Assembly (NCBI RefSeq): GCF_022180365.1
Contig: NZ_BQKV01000098.1
Coordinates: 124,001 to 188,000, forward strand
Direction: 5' to 3'
From: Faecalibacterium gallinarum
GTDB lineage: Bacteria; Bacillota; Clostridia; Oscillospirales; Ruminococcaceae
DNA length: 64,000 nt
The notes beneath the pieces were generated by a model, which was not told the origin of the DNA, did not search any database, and worked only from the letters and a program-made list of their open reading frames with translations. This document shows, piece after piece, positions 8,019 to 15,238 of the stretch; the first letter of the stretch is position 1; the number at the start of each line of letters is the position of its first letter. The translations under genes and the position numbers were made by a program.

Positions 8019-8027
8019 TGGTACAAT
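8019..8027 (+). promoter_or_regulatory. Extended -10 promoter of desulfoferrodoxin
   Basis: TGGTACAAT matches the extended -10 form TGnTATAAT, with no clear -35 box; transcription would start about 45 nt before the gene. Confidence 0.4.
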
Positions 8028-8080
8028 AGAGCCATCGAAGCAAACCAACGCCAATACCAAAAGCGGAAGGAGAAAATACA

Positions 8081-8455
8081 ATGACCAAATTCTTTATCTG
8101 CCGTCACTGCGGCAACCTTGTCGAAGCTGTCCACAACTCCGGTGTCCCCATGATGTGCTGCGGCGAAAAGATGCAGGCTCTGGAGCCCAACACCGTCGAG
8201 GCCAGCGGTGAGAAGCACCTGCCCGTCGCCAAGTACGAGAACGGCGTTCTGACCGTCAACGTGGGTTCGGTGGATCACCCCATGGTGGAGGAGCACCTGA
8301 TCCAGTGGATCTACGTCGAGACCGAGAACGGCGGCCTGCGCAAGGACCTCAAGGCCGGTGACAAGCCGGCAGCAGTGTTCCACCTGGGCGAGGAGAAGCC
8401 GGTGGCGGTTTACGCCTACTGCAACCTCCACGGCCTGTGGATGACCAGCCTCTAA
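8081..8455 (+). CDS. dfx: Desulfoferrodoxin (superoxide reductase)
   Basis: 124-residue cytoplasmic iron protein that reduces superoxide to hydrogen peroxide. The N-terminal desulforedoxin-like domain has the four-cysteine rubredoxin-type site C7, C10, C26, C27. The catalytic domain shows E44-K45-H46, H66, H72, C114 and H117, the residues of the square-pyramidal Fe(His)4Cys centre. This is the two-iron form. Strong GGAG ribosome site; single gene with its own promoter and terminator. It fits an oxygen-sensitive anaerobe and complements the rubrerythrin at 36.1 kb, which would remove the peroxide produced. Confidence 0.96.
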   Translation: MTKFFICRHCGNLVEAVHNSGVPMMCCGEKMQALEPNTVEASGEKHLPVAKYENGVLTVNVGSVDHPMVEEHLIQWIYVETENGGLRKDLKAGDKPAAVFHLGEEKPVAVYAYCNLHGLWMTSL

Positions 8456-8471
8456 TCCTTAAAGATTTGCG

Positions 8472-8513
8472 AAGAAGCGCCCGCCGCATCCAGCCGGAGG
8501 GCGCTTCTTTTGA
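8472..8513 (+). terminator. Terminator after desulfoferrodoxin
   Basis: 11-bp stem AAGAAGCGCCC/GGGCGCTTCTT (8472-8482, 8499-8509) followed by TT. Confidence 0.85.
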
Positions 8514-8549
8514 TAAAAGCGGCTGCACGCCGCCCGGCAGGAGAACACT

Positions 8550-8813
8550 ATGGCCCATGCAGACGTCAGTTTTACTTTTTTGGATCGCGTACGGGAAATC
8601 GAGCAAAACATCGCCGACCGGCGCTGGCAGTCCGCCCTGGCGCTGGCCCTCACCCTGCCGGATATCTGCGGCGGAATCGCGTTTCCGGAAATCGTAAAAA
8701 AATACCGGGATGGCCGGGTGATGCTGGATCGTCAGAACAACCCCACCTGGGAAATCAAAGAAGCCCCGAAACAGATCACCAAAGAATGTGAAAAAGCGCT
8801 GCGCCGGATGTGA
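8550..8813 (+). CDS. Hypothetical protein, 87 aa
   Basis: Small protein containing the phrase SALALALTLPDICGGIAFPE, which resembles the N-terminal part of longer (about 200 aa) uncharacterised bacterial proteins; here the reading frame ends after 87 residues. It could be a short member or a truncated relic. AGGAG precedes the ATG, and a GNAT gene follows after 36 nt, so translation is plausible. No function assigned. Confidence 0.55.
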   Translation: MAHADVSFTFLDRVREIEQNIADRRWQSALALALTLPDICGGIAFPEIVKKYRDGRVMLDRQNNPTWEIKEAPKQITKECEKALRRM

Positions 8814-8849
8814 GATTCCGGCAGCCCGGCGATCAAAGGAGGGTTCTCA

Positions 8850-9131
8850 ATGGAGTTTAAAAAACGAACTGGCCGGATTTGGCTCGAAGATCCTTCCGGG
8901 CAGGAGATTGCCTTTGTGGCGTTCCCGGCCCGGTCGGAAGGGGTAGTGACCATCACTTCCACCTATGTTTCCCCGGTTCTGCGGGGGCAGGGGGTGGCAG
9001 CGGCTCTGATGACGGCCCTGGCGAAAGAACTCCGGGCCACCGGCCAGAAAACGGTGCCCGTTTGTTCCTATGCGGTGCGCTGGTTCGGGCAGCACCCGGA
9101 ACAATCCGACCTGCTGGCTGAGGAGAGATAA
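8850..9131 (+). CDS. Short GNAT-like acetyltransferase (YidJ type)
   Basis: 93-residue protein of the small GNAT group (Acetyltransf_CG). It contains TSTYVSPVLRGQGVAAALMTAL, i.e. the acetyl-CoA-binding RGQGVA loop, and the C-terminal CSYAVRWFGQHPE block that is diagnostic of this group. Substrate unknown. AAAGGAGG upstream of the ATG; terminator 28 nt after the stop. Confidence 0.88.
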   Translation: MEFKKRTGRIWLEDPSGQEIAFVAFPARSEGVVTITSTYVSPVLRGQGVAAALMTALAKELRATGQKTVPVCSYAVRWFGQHPEQSDLLAEER

Positions 9132-9159
9132 CCCCTCGCCCGGCTTTGTATAAAATGAG

Positions 9160-9194
9160 AAAGCCCCATGGACGGGTGAGTCCATGGGGCTTTT
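9160..9194. terminator. Bidirectional terminator
   Basis: Perfect 14-bp stem AAAGCCCCATGGAC/GTCCATGGGGCTTT (9160-9173, 9180-9193) between convergent genes. Confidence 0.9.
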
Positions 9195-9207
9195 ACTGTT
9201 CATCGGT

Positions 9208-10068
9208 TTAGAAGATACCGGGGATCTGGACGGCCAGCCAGAGCCCACCCGCAAAGGAGAGAACGTTGGCGGCCAGAGCGTAGAGGATAATCCGGCCTTT
9301 TTTGAGGGGTGTGGGGCTGACCCGACCCAGAAGCCGCAGGTAGAGTGCAGCCTCCAACCCAAAGACCACTAGCTCCAGCAGCAGGTAGAAAAAGACGAAG
9401 GCCATGCTGCCCTGGCTGTAATTGATGATGTTGAGGGCCAGGTTCAGGGCCACCTGGGTCACAACATTGATCCCTGTGATGGTCAAAAGCACCTGTTTGC
9501 CCCGGAAGCCGAAGAGCAGCGCCACACCCAGCTCCAGCAGGATGGTCAGCAGGATCCGCGCCAACAGCGAGATGGTCTCCCAGGTGTAGTCGTAACTCTT
9601 CCGCAGGGGGAGGGTGGAACCGGCGGCGTCCAGGTCGATGGTGAAATAGCTGTCGAAAGCGTACCGCTCGTGGATGCCGCTGGAGACAAACTCGCCGGTC
9701 TCAGGGTAGTATAGCAGTACCTTGAAAGAGCTGGGCGGGTAGTAGGTCCAGGCGAAAGATTTTGTCTCGTTGACCTGCCAGCCCTCCTGCAAAAAGTAAT
9801 AGCCGTCCGGGTCCTCGTATTCCACGAAAGCCCGCCAGATCTCCAGGTCGAGATTGTAGTTGTAGATGTGGTTTTCGTCCCCGTCCCAGGCGGAGGAGGG
9901 ACCGGTGGATTTGGTTTTGGAGAGCAGGGTGGCATAACAAAGGGTGTCGTCCATATTTTCAAAGGTAATATGGACCGAGGGCTTGGGGCCTATGTCCGCG
10001 TAGGCGGCGGGGGCCAGCCCGCAGAGAAGGGCCAGGCAGAGCAAAAAGACGAGGATTCTGTGTTTCAT
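9208..10068 (-). CDS. Exported membrane protein, unknown function
   Basis: 286 residues. A signal peptide ends at about AAYA-24, and the mature protein begins DIGPKPSV, a start seen in a family of uncharacterised clostridial membrane proteins. An extracytoplasmic domain of about 130 residues (YYFLQEGWQVNETKSF, YPPSSFKVLLYYPETG) is followed by four or five membrane helices. GGAGG precedes the ATG at 10068. It appears to be the last gene of a four-gene minus-strand run starting near 11234. Role unknown. Confidence 0.75.
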   Translation of the reverse strand: MKHRILVFLLCLALLCGLAPAAYADIGPKPSVHITFENMDDTLCYATLLSKTKSTGPSSAWDGDENHIYNYNLDLEIWRAFVEYEDPDGYYFLQEGWQVNETKSFAWTYYPPSSFKVLLYYPETGEFVSSGIHERYAFDSYFTIDLDAAGSTLPLRKSYDYTWETISLLARILLTILLELGVALLFGFRGKQVLLTITGINVVTQVALNLALNIINYSQGSMAFVFFYLLLELVVFGLEAALYLRLLGRVSPTPLKKGRIILYALAANVLSFAGGLWLAVQIPGIF

Positions 10069-10110
10069 GGCGGGGCCTCCTTTCGTAAGGTCCACAGGAA
10101 CAGGGGCGTC

Positions 10111-10524
10111 TTACAGCACCATCAGCAGGGTGCCTGCACCGATCAGCACGCACCCCAGCACCGACTTTGCGGTGAAGGGCTCGTGCAGCAGAACAGCGGC
10201 CAAAACCAGAGTGATCACAACGCTGAGCTTGTCGACGGGCACCACCTTGGATGCCTCGCCCATCTGGAGCGCCTTGTAGTAGCACAGCCAGGACGCGCCG
10301 GTGGCAAGCCCCGACAGGATCAGAAACAACCAGCTTCGCCGGCTGATGTCGGGTAGGCCGCTCTGGGCGTGGGTAATAAACACCATTCCCCAGGACATGG
10401 CCAGCACAACGCAGGTGCGCAGGGCGGTGGCCAGGTTGGAGTTGACCCCGTCGATCCCGATTTTAGCCAAAATGGAGGTCAGCGCCGCAAACACCGACGA
10501 CCCCAATGCAAAGATAAGCCACAT
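10111..10524 (-). CDS. EamA-family half transporter
   Basis: 137 residues with about five hydrophobic helices forming one EamA unit of the drug/metabolite transporter superfamily. Recognisable parts are the FALGSSVFAALTSILAKIG opening, CYYKALQMGEASKVVPVDKLS and the LHEPFTAKSVLGCVLIGAG closing motif. Full-length relatives have two such repeats; half-size members dimerise. The ATG at 10524 is chosen for GGAGGG at 9 nt. Substrate unknown. Confidence 0.88.
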   Translation of the reverse strand: MWLIFALGSSVFAALTSILAKIGIDGVNSNLATALRTCVVLAMSWGMVFITHAQSGLPDISRRSWLFLILSGLATGASWLCYYKALQMGEASKVVPVDKLSVVITLVLAAVLLHEPFTAKSVLGCVLIGAGTLLMVL

Positions 10525-10555
10525 GAAGATGATCCCTCCTCCGATCAACCGCAAG

Positions 10556-10990
10556 TCAGCCTTTATAGTGATCCAGTTCGTCCCACGGGTAGGCCCGGGT
10601 CCAGTGATAGGGCTGCAAAACCTTCAGGGGGACAAACTTTAAAGTGGTGTCCTCCGTTGTGACAGCTACCTGTACCTCCTCGCCCCAATAGCGCAGCCGC
10701 TCCTGGCAGATGCCGCAGGGCGAGAGGACCTGGAAGGGGGAGTTTTCGTCCTCCCGCACCAGGCACAGGCAATGGGTGACTTTTTCGTTGTATTTGTGGG
10801 CTTCCAGCATGGCGCCGGTCTCAATGCACAGCACCGCCGAGGCGTTGGCGTTATCCAGGCAGACGCTGGTGAAATAGTGCCCTTGGGCGGTATGTACCAC
10901 CCCGGCGCCGCCCCAGCCGGTGGGGTAGCGGTTTTCGATCAGGGCGACGGCCTGACGGTACATTTCCTGTTCAATCTCTGGTTCGTGCAT
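10556..10990 (-). CDS. Cytidine deaminase-like zinc hydrolase
   Basis: 144-residue single-domain deaminase. The zinc site is C55-I-E57 (Cys ligand and catalytic Glu) with P91-C92-G-I-C95, the CxE...PCxxC pattern of cytidine and blasticidin-S deaminases. The substrate could be cytidine or an aminonucleoside antibiotic; the CIETGAM context and YWGEEVQV tail look closer to the latter group, but this is uncertain. AGGAG precedes the ATG. Likely in an operon with the EamA gene downstream (31-nt gap). Confidence 0.88.
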   Translation of the reverse strand: MHEPEIEQEMYRQAVALIENRYPTGWGGAGVVHTAQGHYFTSVCLDNANASAVLCIETGAMLEAHKYNEKVTHCLCLVREDENSPFQVLSPCGICQERLRYWGEEVQVAVTTEDTTLKFVPLKVLQPYHWTRAYPWDELDHYKG

Positions 10991-11021
10991 GGTGTTTCTC
11001 TCCTGTTGAAATAAAATGAAA

Positions 11022-11234
11022 TCAATCTTCCAGCTCTTTCCGGAAGATCAGGGAGATGGTTTCGATGGCGCCGGTGCCCCGGGTGGTCAGGGGAACATAG
11101 CCATCATATTCCCAGCCGGATTCCAGCCGCTGGCGGATCAGCTCTTCGACCCCGTCGAAACAATAGCGAGTGCCCTGGCCAAGCCCATAGCCGCACAGCT
11201 CGGCTTTAATCTGAACAAAATCCACTTTTTTCAT
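11022..11234 (-). CDS. DUF4177-like small protein, 70 aa
   Basis: Small cytoplasmic protein with the pattern GVEELIRQRLESGWEYDGYVP then ETISLIFRKE, resembling DUF4177 proteins (one helix plus strands, function unknown). Start at 11234 is supported by GGGAGG. First gene of the run 11234-9208. Confidence 0.65.
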   Translation of the reverse strand: MKKVDFVQIKAELCGYGLGQGTRYCFDGVEELIRQRLESGWEYDGYVPLTTRGTGAIETISLIFRKELED

Positions 11235-11399
11235 TGTATGCCTCCCGGCCGCGGGATGCGGTCTGTTGGTTGCAGTATAGCACAGCCCGGCCGCTTTTTC
11301 TATCGGGGGCAAGAAGATGAAAGCCTTTGTTTTCAGAAATTTCTTAAGAATTTCATATATTTCCGGCTGGTTTTTCTATTCCATTTTGGCAGGTTGCTG

Positions 11400-11405
11400 T
11401 ATAAT
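11400..11405 (+). promoter_or_regulatory. -10 box upstream of the GH2 gene
   Basis: TATAAT at 11400-11405; the -35 region is poor, suggesting an activator or weak promoter. About 70 nt of leader precede the ATG. Confidence 0.4.
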
Positions 11406-11478
11406 GAAAGTGTCTTTTGGCAAGTCAGCGGGACAACCGGAACAAAACATCCAATCATCTGGAAAAGGAGCCTTTGTC

Positions 11479-13266
11479 ATGAGAAAGTACGAGCAGGAAA
11501 ATTCGTCCGACATCAACCTCGAGGATTATCTGGGGGAATATGAGGATAAGCAGGCCACGGTGGAAGATCTGATTTTTGACCGCAGCCGGAAAAAGGAGTC
11601 TCTCAATGGTCTGTGGCATTATGCAGTGGACCAGTACGACACCTGCATTCGCCAGCACTGGTTCGCAGAGCGGTATACCGACCAGAACGGGTTTACCATG
11701 CCGGTGGACTATTCCTTTGACGAGTGGCCCACCATGCAGCTGCCCTGCTGCTGGAACACCCAGAGCGAGAAATTTGAGCTCTACGACGGCAGTATGGTTT
11801 TTACCCGCAAATTCCGCTACGAGGCCCAAAACAAAGAAAAAGTTCTGCTCAAGATCGGTGCTGCCAACTATATCTGCCGGGTCTTTTTGAACCAGGAGTA
11901 CCTGGGGATGCACCGGGGCGGTTCCACCCCGGCCTATTTTGACGTGACCGGCCTGCTTCAGGCAGAAAACCGGATCATCATTCAGGCCGACAGCACCCGC
12001 CGCCCCGAGCAGGTGCCCACCGAGAACACCGACTGGTTCAACTACGGCGGCGTTTACCGGGATATCGAGCTGATCCGCCTGCCGGAAACCTACATCAAGC
12101 GGTTCCAGATTGCGCTGGTTTCGGACGGCGCGTTCAATAAGATCAAGGTTCGGGTCCGGCTGTCCGAGCCGGTGAACACTGCGGCCCAGCTGCGGATCGA
12201 TGAGCTGGGCCTCTGTGCCGAGATCCCGGTGACCGAGGGCGCAGGCGAGGCGGTTCTGGAGGCCCACCCGGTTCTCTGGTGCCCCGAAAACCCCAAGCTC
12301 TATGCTGTCAGCCTGAGCTGTGCCGGGGACGAAGTGAGCGATGAGGTGGGGTTCCGGGAGATCCGGGTCCAGGGGCACGATATCCTGCTCAACGGCAAAT
12401 CCATCTTTCTGCGGGGCATCAGCGCCCACGAGGAGAGCGTGCCCAACGGTAAGGCTTTGACCGATGAAGAGCGGCTGGAGAATATCCGGCTGGCCAAGGA
12501 GCTGGGCTGCAACTTTATGCGGGCGGCCCACTATCCCCACGATGAGCGGATGGCCCGGCTGGCAGACCGGGAGGGCATCCTGCTCTGGGAGGAGATCCCC
12601 GTCTACTGGGCGATCCGTTTTACCCGCGAAAAGACCTACGCCGATGCCCGCAACCAGCTGCTGGAGCTGATCGAGCGGGACTGGAACCGTGCCAGCGTCA
12701 TCATCTGGTCGGTGGGCAACGAGAACGCCGACTCGGACGAGCGGCTGGCCTTTATGAAGAACTTGGCCGACACCGCCCATGCGGCCGACGAGAACCGCCT
12801 GGTTTCGGCGGCCTGTCTGGTGAGCTTCCGGGAGAACGCCATTGCCGACCGTCTGGCCGAGCATCTGGACGTCATCGGTCTGAACGAATACTTCGGCTGG
12901 TATACCCCCGATTTCCGTCTGCTGCCCCAGCTGTTTGAGAACAGCCATCCCACAAAGCCGGTGATTGTCACCGAGCTGGGCGCTGACGCCCTGCCCGGCC
13001 ATCATGGCACCATCACCGATAAGGGCACCGAAGAGTGCCAGGTCTATGTCTACGAAAAGCAGGTGGAAACCCTCCGGGGCATCGACTATGTCCGCGGCAT
13101 GACTCCCTGGATTCTCTACGATTTCCGCTGCCCCCGCCGCACCTCGGTGATTCAGGGCTACTACAACCGCAAGGGCCTTTTGAACCCCGAAAAGACCTAT
13201 AAGAAACCCGCTTTCTATGTCCTTCAGCGGTACTACCAGGAACTGAAGGAAAAGTGGGAAAAGTGA
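11479..13266 (+). CDS. Beta-glucuronidase, GH2 family
   Basis: 595-residue glycosidase: N-terminal jelly-roll sugar-binding domain (about 1-200), immunoglobulin-like domain (about 200-290) and a TIM barrel. The catalytic acid/base is E415 in SVGNEN and the nucleophile E499 in VTELGAD. Residues N563-R-K565 in YYNRKGLL correspond to the N-x-K pair that contacts the glucuronate carboxylate in E. coli UidA, so beta-glucuronidase is preferred over beta-galactosidase. No signal peptide, hence intracellular. The ATG at 11479 follows AAAAGGAG; an upstream ATG at 11317 lies within the promoter. No linked transporter or uxu genes; monocistronic. Confidence 0.85.
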   Translation: MRKYEQENSSDINLEDYLGEYEDKQATVEDLIFDRSRKKESLNGLWHYAVDQYDTCIRQHWFAERYTDQNGFTMPVDYSFDEWPTMQLPCCWNTQSEKFELYDGSMVFTRKFRYEAQNKEKVLLKIGAANYICRVFLNQEYLGMHRGGSTPAYFDVTGLLQAENRIIIQADSTRRPEQVPTENTDWFNYGGVYRDIELIRLPETYIKRFQIALVSDGAFNKIKVRVRLSEPVNTAAQLRIDELGLCAEIPVTEGAGEAVLEAHPVLWCPENPKLYAVSLSCAGDEVSDEVGFREIRVQGHDILLNGKSIFLRGISAHEESVPNGKALTDEERLENIRLAKELGCNFMRAAHYPHDERMARLADREGILLWEEIPVYWAIRFTREKTYADARNQLLELIERDWNRASVIIWSVGNENADSDERLAFMKNLADTAHAADENRLVSAACLVSFRENAIADRLAEHLDVIGLNEYFGWYTPDFRLLPQLFENSHPTKPVIVTELGADALPGHHGTITDKGTEECQVYVYEKQVETLRGIDYVRGMTPWILYDFRCPRRTSVIQGYYNRKGLLNPEKTYKKPAFYVLQRYYQELKEKWEK

Positions 13267-13294
13267 TTCTATAAACTGCCGGACGGTCCAATCA

Positions 13295-13330
13295 GCCGGG
13301 AGCTCCTGTTTTGCCGGAGCTCCCGGCTTT
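13295..13330 (+). terminator. Terminator after GH2 gene
   Basis: Stem GCCGGGAGCTCC/GGAGCTCCCGGC (13295-13306, 13316-13327) followed by TTTTT. Confidence 0.9.
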
Positions 13331-13380
13331 TTCTGCGGTAAAGCCCAAGAACTGTTTTTAGGCCGAAATTCGATAAAATG

Positions 13381-13409
13381 CTGACAAAGAATGGAAGATA
13401 TGCTATACT
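13381..13409 (+). promoter_or_regulatory. Sigma-A promoter for the lipoprotein gene
   Basis: CTGACA (13381-13386), 17-bp spacer, TATACT (13404-13409), leaving a 5' leader of about 130 nt. A perfect 12-bp palindrome TTGACGCGTCAA (13502-13513) lies within that leader; its role is unknown. Confidence 0.55.
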
Positions 13410-13546
13410 ATCTCTATGTTTTATGCATAATGTCGGGAACTTCTCGTGCAATACGCGGAAAAATGGACGTTCCGCGAAAAACTATGGTTGTTTGCGCCGA
13501 TTTGACGCGTCAAGATTGCTTTTGGTAAGAAAAGGAGAGCAATGTT

Positions 13547-14605
13547 ATGAAAGTGAAGAAATCCCCCCGATGGAAAGCGGCTGCCCTGGCGGTTGTTCTG
13601 TGCCTGAGCCTGCTGGTGACGGCAGGCTGCAGCGGCGGCACGGATGCAAAGAGCACCGCGGCAGACAGTACCGCAGCGGAAAGCACCCCGGCTTCCTCTG
13701 CTGCCAGTACTCCGGAGGCGGCCGCCCAAACCGTGGATTACACCAAGTACAACAGCTACATTGATCTGGTCAGCGATATCTACGATACCGAGGACCTGCT
13801 GTATGTCTACTTTGCGGTGGTGGCCAACCAGCCCGAATTCGCCCTGAACGAGGGAATGGATTACAGCATGCTGGAGGATACCTTTGCATACCTTTCCCTC
13901 AGCACTACATCGATGTCCGATGCAGTTTACTATATGGATTCCGAGCCTGCCTACCCGGAGGCCGACGCCCTGCTGGCAAAGCTGGAGGAGCCCTATAAGA
14001 ACCTGGTGGACGCTCTGAACGAACTGTCCGACTACATGAGCTTTGTCCAATATCAGGACGACAACATGGCCCAGGCGCCCCAGATCCACGAGCAAATTTA
14101 CAGCGCCGTGGCGGAGTATGACCTGTATGTCTGGGACTTCATCGAGCAGATCAACATTCTGGACGAGAGCACCGAGCAGGACGAGCTCAACCGCCTGAAA
14201 GAAGAAGGCCACAACATCGCCTATTACAGCCGGATGATTGCCAACACCAGTTTGGAGATCCAGGACGAGATCTGGTCCCAGTTGGAACTGGCCGAGACCC
14301 TGCCGGTGCTGGATATGACCAACCTCAATACCCTGTACACCCAGTACAAGGAAAACTATGAGGCTTTGGTGGCTGCCATGGATGACCCCGAGCAGCGGGA
14401 AAAAGTCAGCTCCTGGGCGGACGATGCGGGTTTCGCTGAGATCACTCTGCCTAGATACCAGAATGCCATCAGCGATGTGGATTCCTGGCTGACCAAACTG
14501 ATGGAAGACGCCGCAAACCAGGCGGATTATACAAACTCGTTCAACGGGTTCAGCAACGCGGTTTCTGATTTTATTGACGAATACAATAATACGATTGTTG
14601 GCTGA
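13547..14605 (+). CDS. DUF3829-like lipoprotein
   Basis: 352 residues. A lipobox LVTAGC places the lipidated cysteine at C28; an Ala/Ser/Thr-rich spacer (about 30-60) is followed by an all-helical domain beginning YTKYNSYIDLVSDIY, which resembles DUF3829 lipoproteins. Highly acidic and Tyr-rich, without enzymatic motifs. Expected on the outer face of the membrane. AAAGGAG precedes the ATG and a terminator follows. Function unknown; the family call is tentative. Confidence 0.75.
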   Translation: MKVKKSPRWKAAALAVVLCLSLLVTAGCSGGTDAKSTAADSTAAESTPASSAASTPEAAAQTVDYTKYNSYIDLVSDIYDTEDLLYVYFAVVANQPEFALNEGMDYSMLEDTFAYLSLSTTSMSDAVYYMDSEPAYPEADALLAKLEEPYKNLVDALNELSDYMSFVQYQDDNMAQAPQIHEQIYSAVAEYDLYVWDFIEQINILDESTEQDELNRLKEEGHNIAYYSRMIANTSLEIQDEIWSQLELAETLPVLDMTNLNTLYTQYKENYEALVAAMDDPEQREKVSSWADDAGFAEITLPRYQNAISDVDSWLTKLMEDAANQADYTNSFNGFSNAVSDFIDEYNNTIVG

Positions 14606-14613
14606 TCCCGACA

Positions 14614-14652
14614 GGGGGCGGTGAGGTCTCTCATCGTCCCCCGCTTTTTATT
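14614..14652 (+). terminator. Terminator after lipoprotein gene
   Basis: GGGGGCGGTGAG pairs with CTCATCGTCCCCC around a short loop, followed by GCTTTTT. Confidence 0.8.
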
Positions 14653-14714
14653 ATGAGCTGTACCCAATGGGGCAGCTTTTCCGGGAAATTGAGAAAAAAC
14701 GGAGGAATTTTGGT

Positions 14715-15206
14715 ATGCTCTTTTTGATTCCGGTTTATCTGCTGATCTTAGGCTTTGCCATTGGTGCTTGCGTCTGGATCATGAAACTCTTCAACGAGGG
14801 GCGGCGGATCCGACAGAAAAACGCCGAGGAGCAGCGCCAGCGCCACGGCGGCGAGAGTGTCCTGGAGTGGGACGGCCCCTATGCAGAAGGGGAGCCGGAT
14901 GCCGAGTTCGGGCGGCTGGTGGTTCAGTTCAAGCAGAAGAAGGGCTCGGGCTACGCCCGGTTCTATGAGCGGGGTTTGGTACGGGGCAAGCGTCGCCTGC
15001 CTTACTCCGAGGTGAAGGATATGTTGGTTTTGGAGGAAAATGCCCCCAAGATGGCCACGGCCCTGCGCCGGATGCAGGACCAACGGTCCACCGGACTGAA
15101 TATTTACCCCAAAAAGGGGATGCAGATGGTGATCTCCAAATTCGATTACGAAATTGACATCAAACTCCTTCGGGACGTTCAGAACGGGCTGGGCTACCGC
15201 AACTGA
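14715..15206 (+). CDS. Membrane-anchored hypothetical protein
   Basis: 163 residues: one N-terminal membrane helix (MLFLIPVYLLILGFAIGACVWIM), then a basic coiled stretch (GRRIRQKNAEEQRQRHGG) and a cytoplasmic domain with GSGYARFYERGLVRGKRRLPYSEV. GGAGG sits 9 nt before the ATG at 14715; the upstream ATG at 14667 lacks a site. It precedes the 713-aa membrane protein by 32 nt and is probably co-transcribed. No family recognised. Confidence 0.7.
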   Translation: MLFLIPVYLLILGFAIGACVWIMKLFNEGRRIRQKNAEEQRQRHGGESVLEWDGPYAEGEPDAEFGRLVVQFKQKKGSGYARFYERGLVRGKRRLPYSEVKDMLVLEENAPKMATALRRMQDQRSTGLNIYPKKGMQMVISKFDYEIDIKLLRDVQNGLGYRN

Positions 15207-15238
15207 TCCGGCCTCGCAACGCGAAGAGGAGGAAAACC

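Noticed and set aside
8472-8543. Extra gene between desulfoferrodoxin and the 87-aa ORF
   Set aside because: The sequence is a terminator stem-loop; overlapping frames have no start signal.
11455-13005. 516-aa minus-strand frame opposite the GH2 gene
   Set aside because: Shadow of the beta-glucuronidase; GH2 catalytic motifs on the plus strand are decisive.
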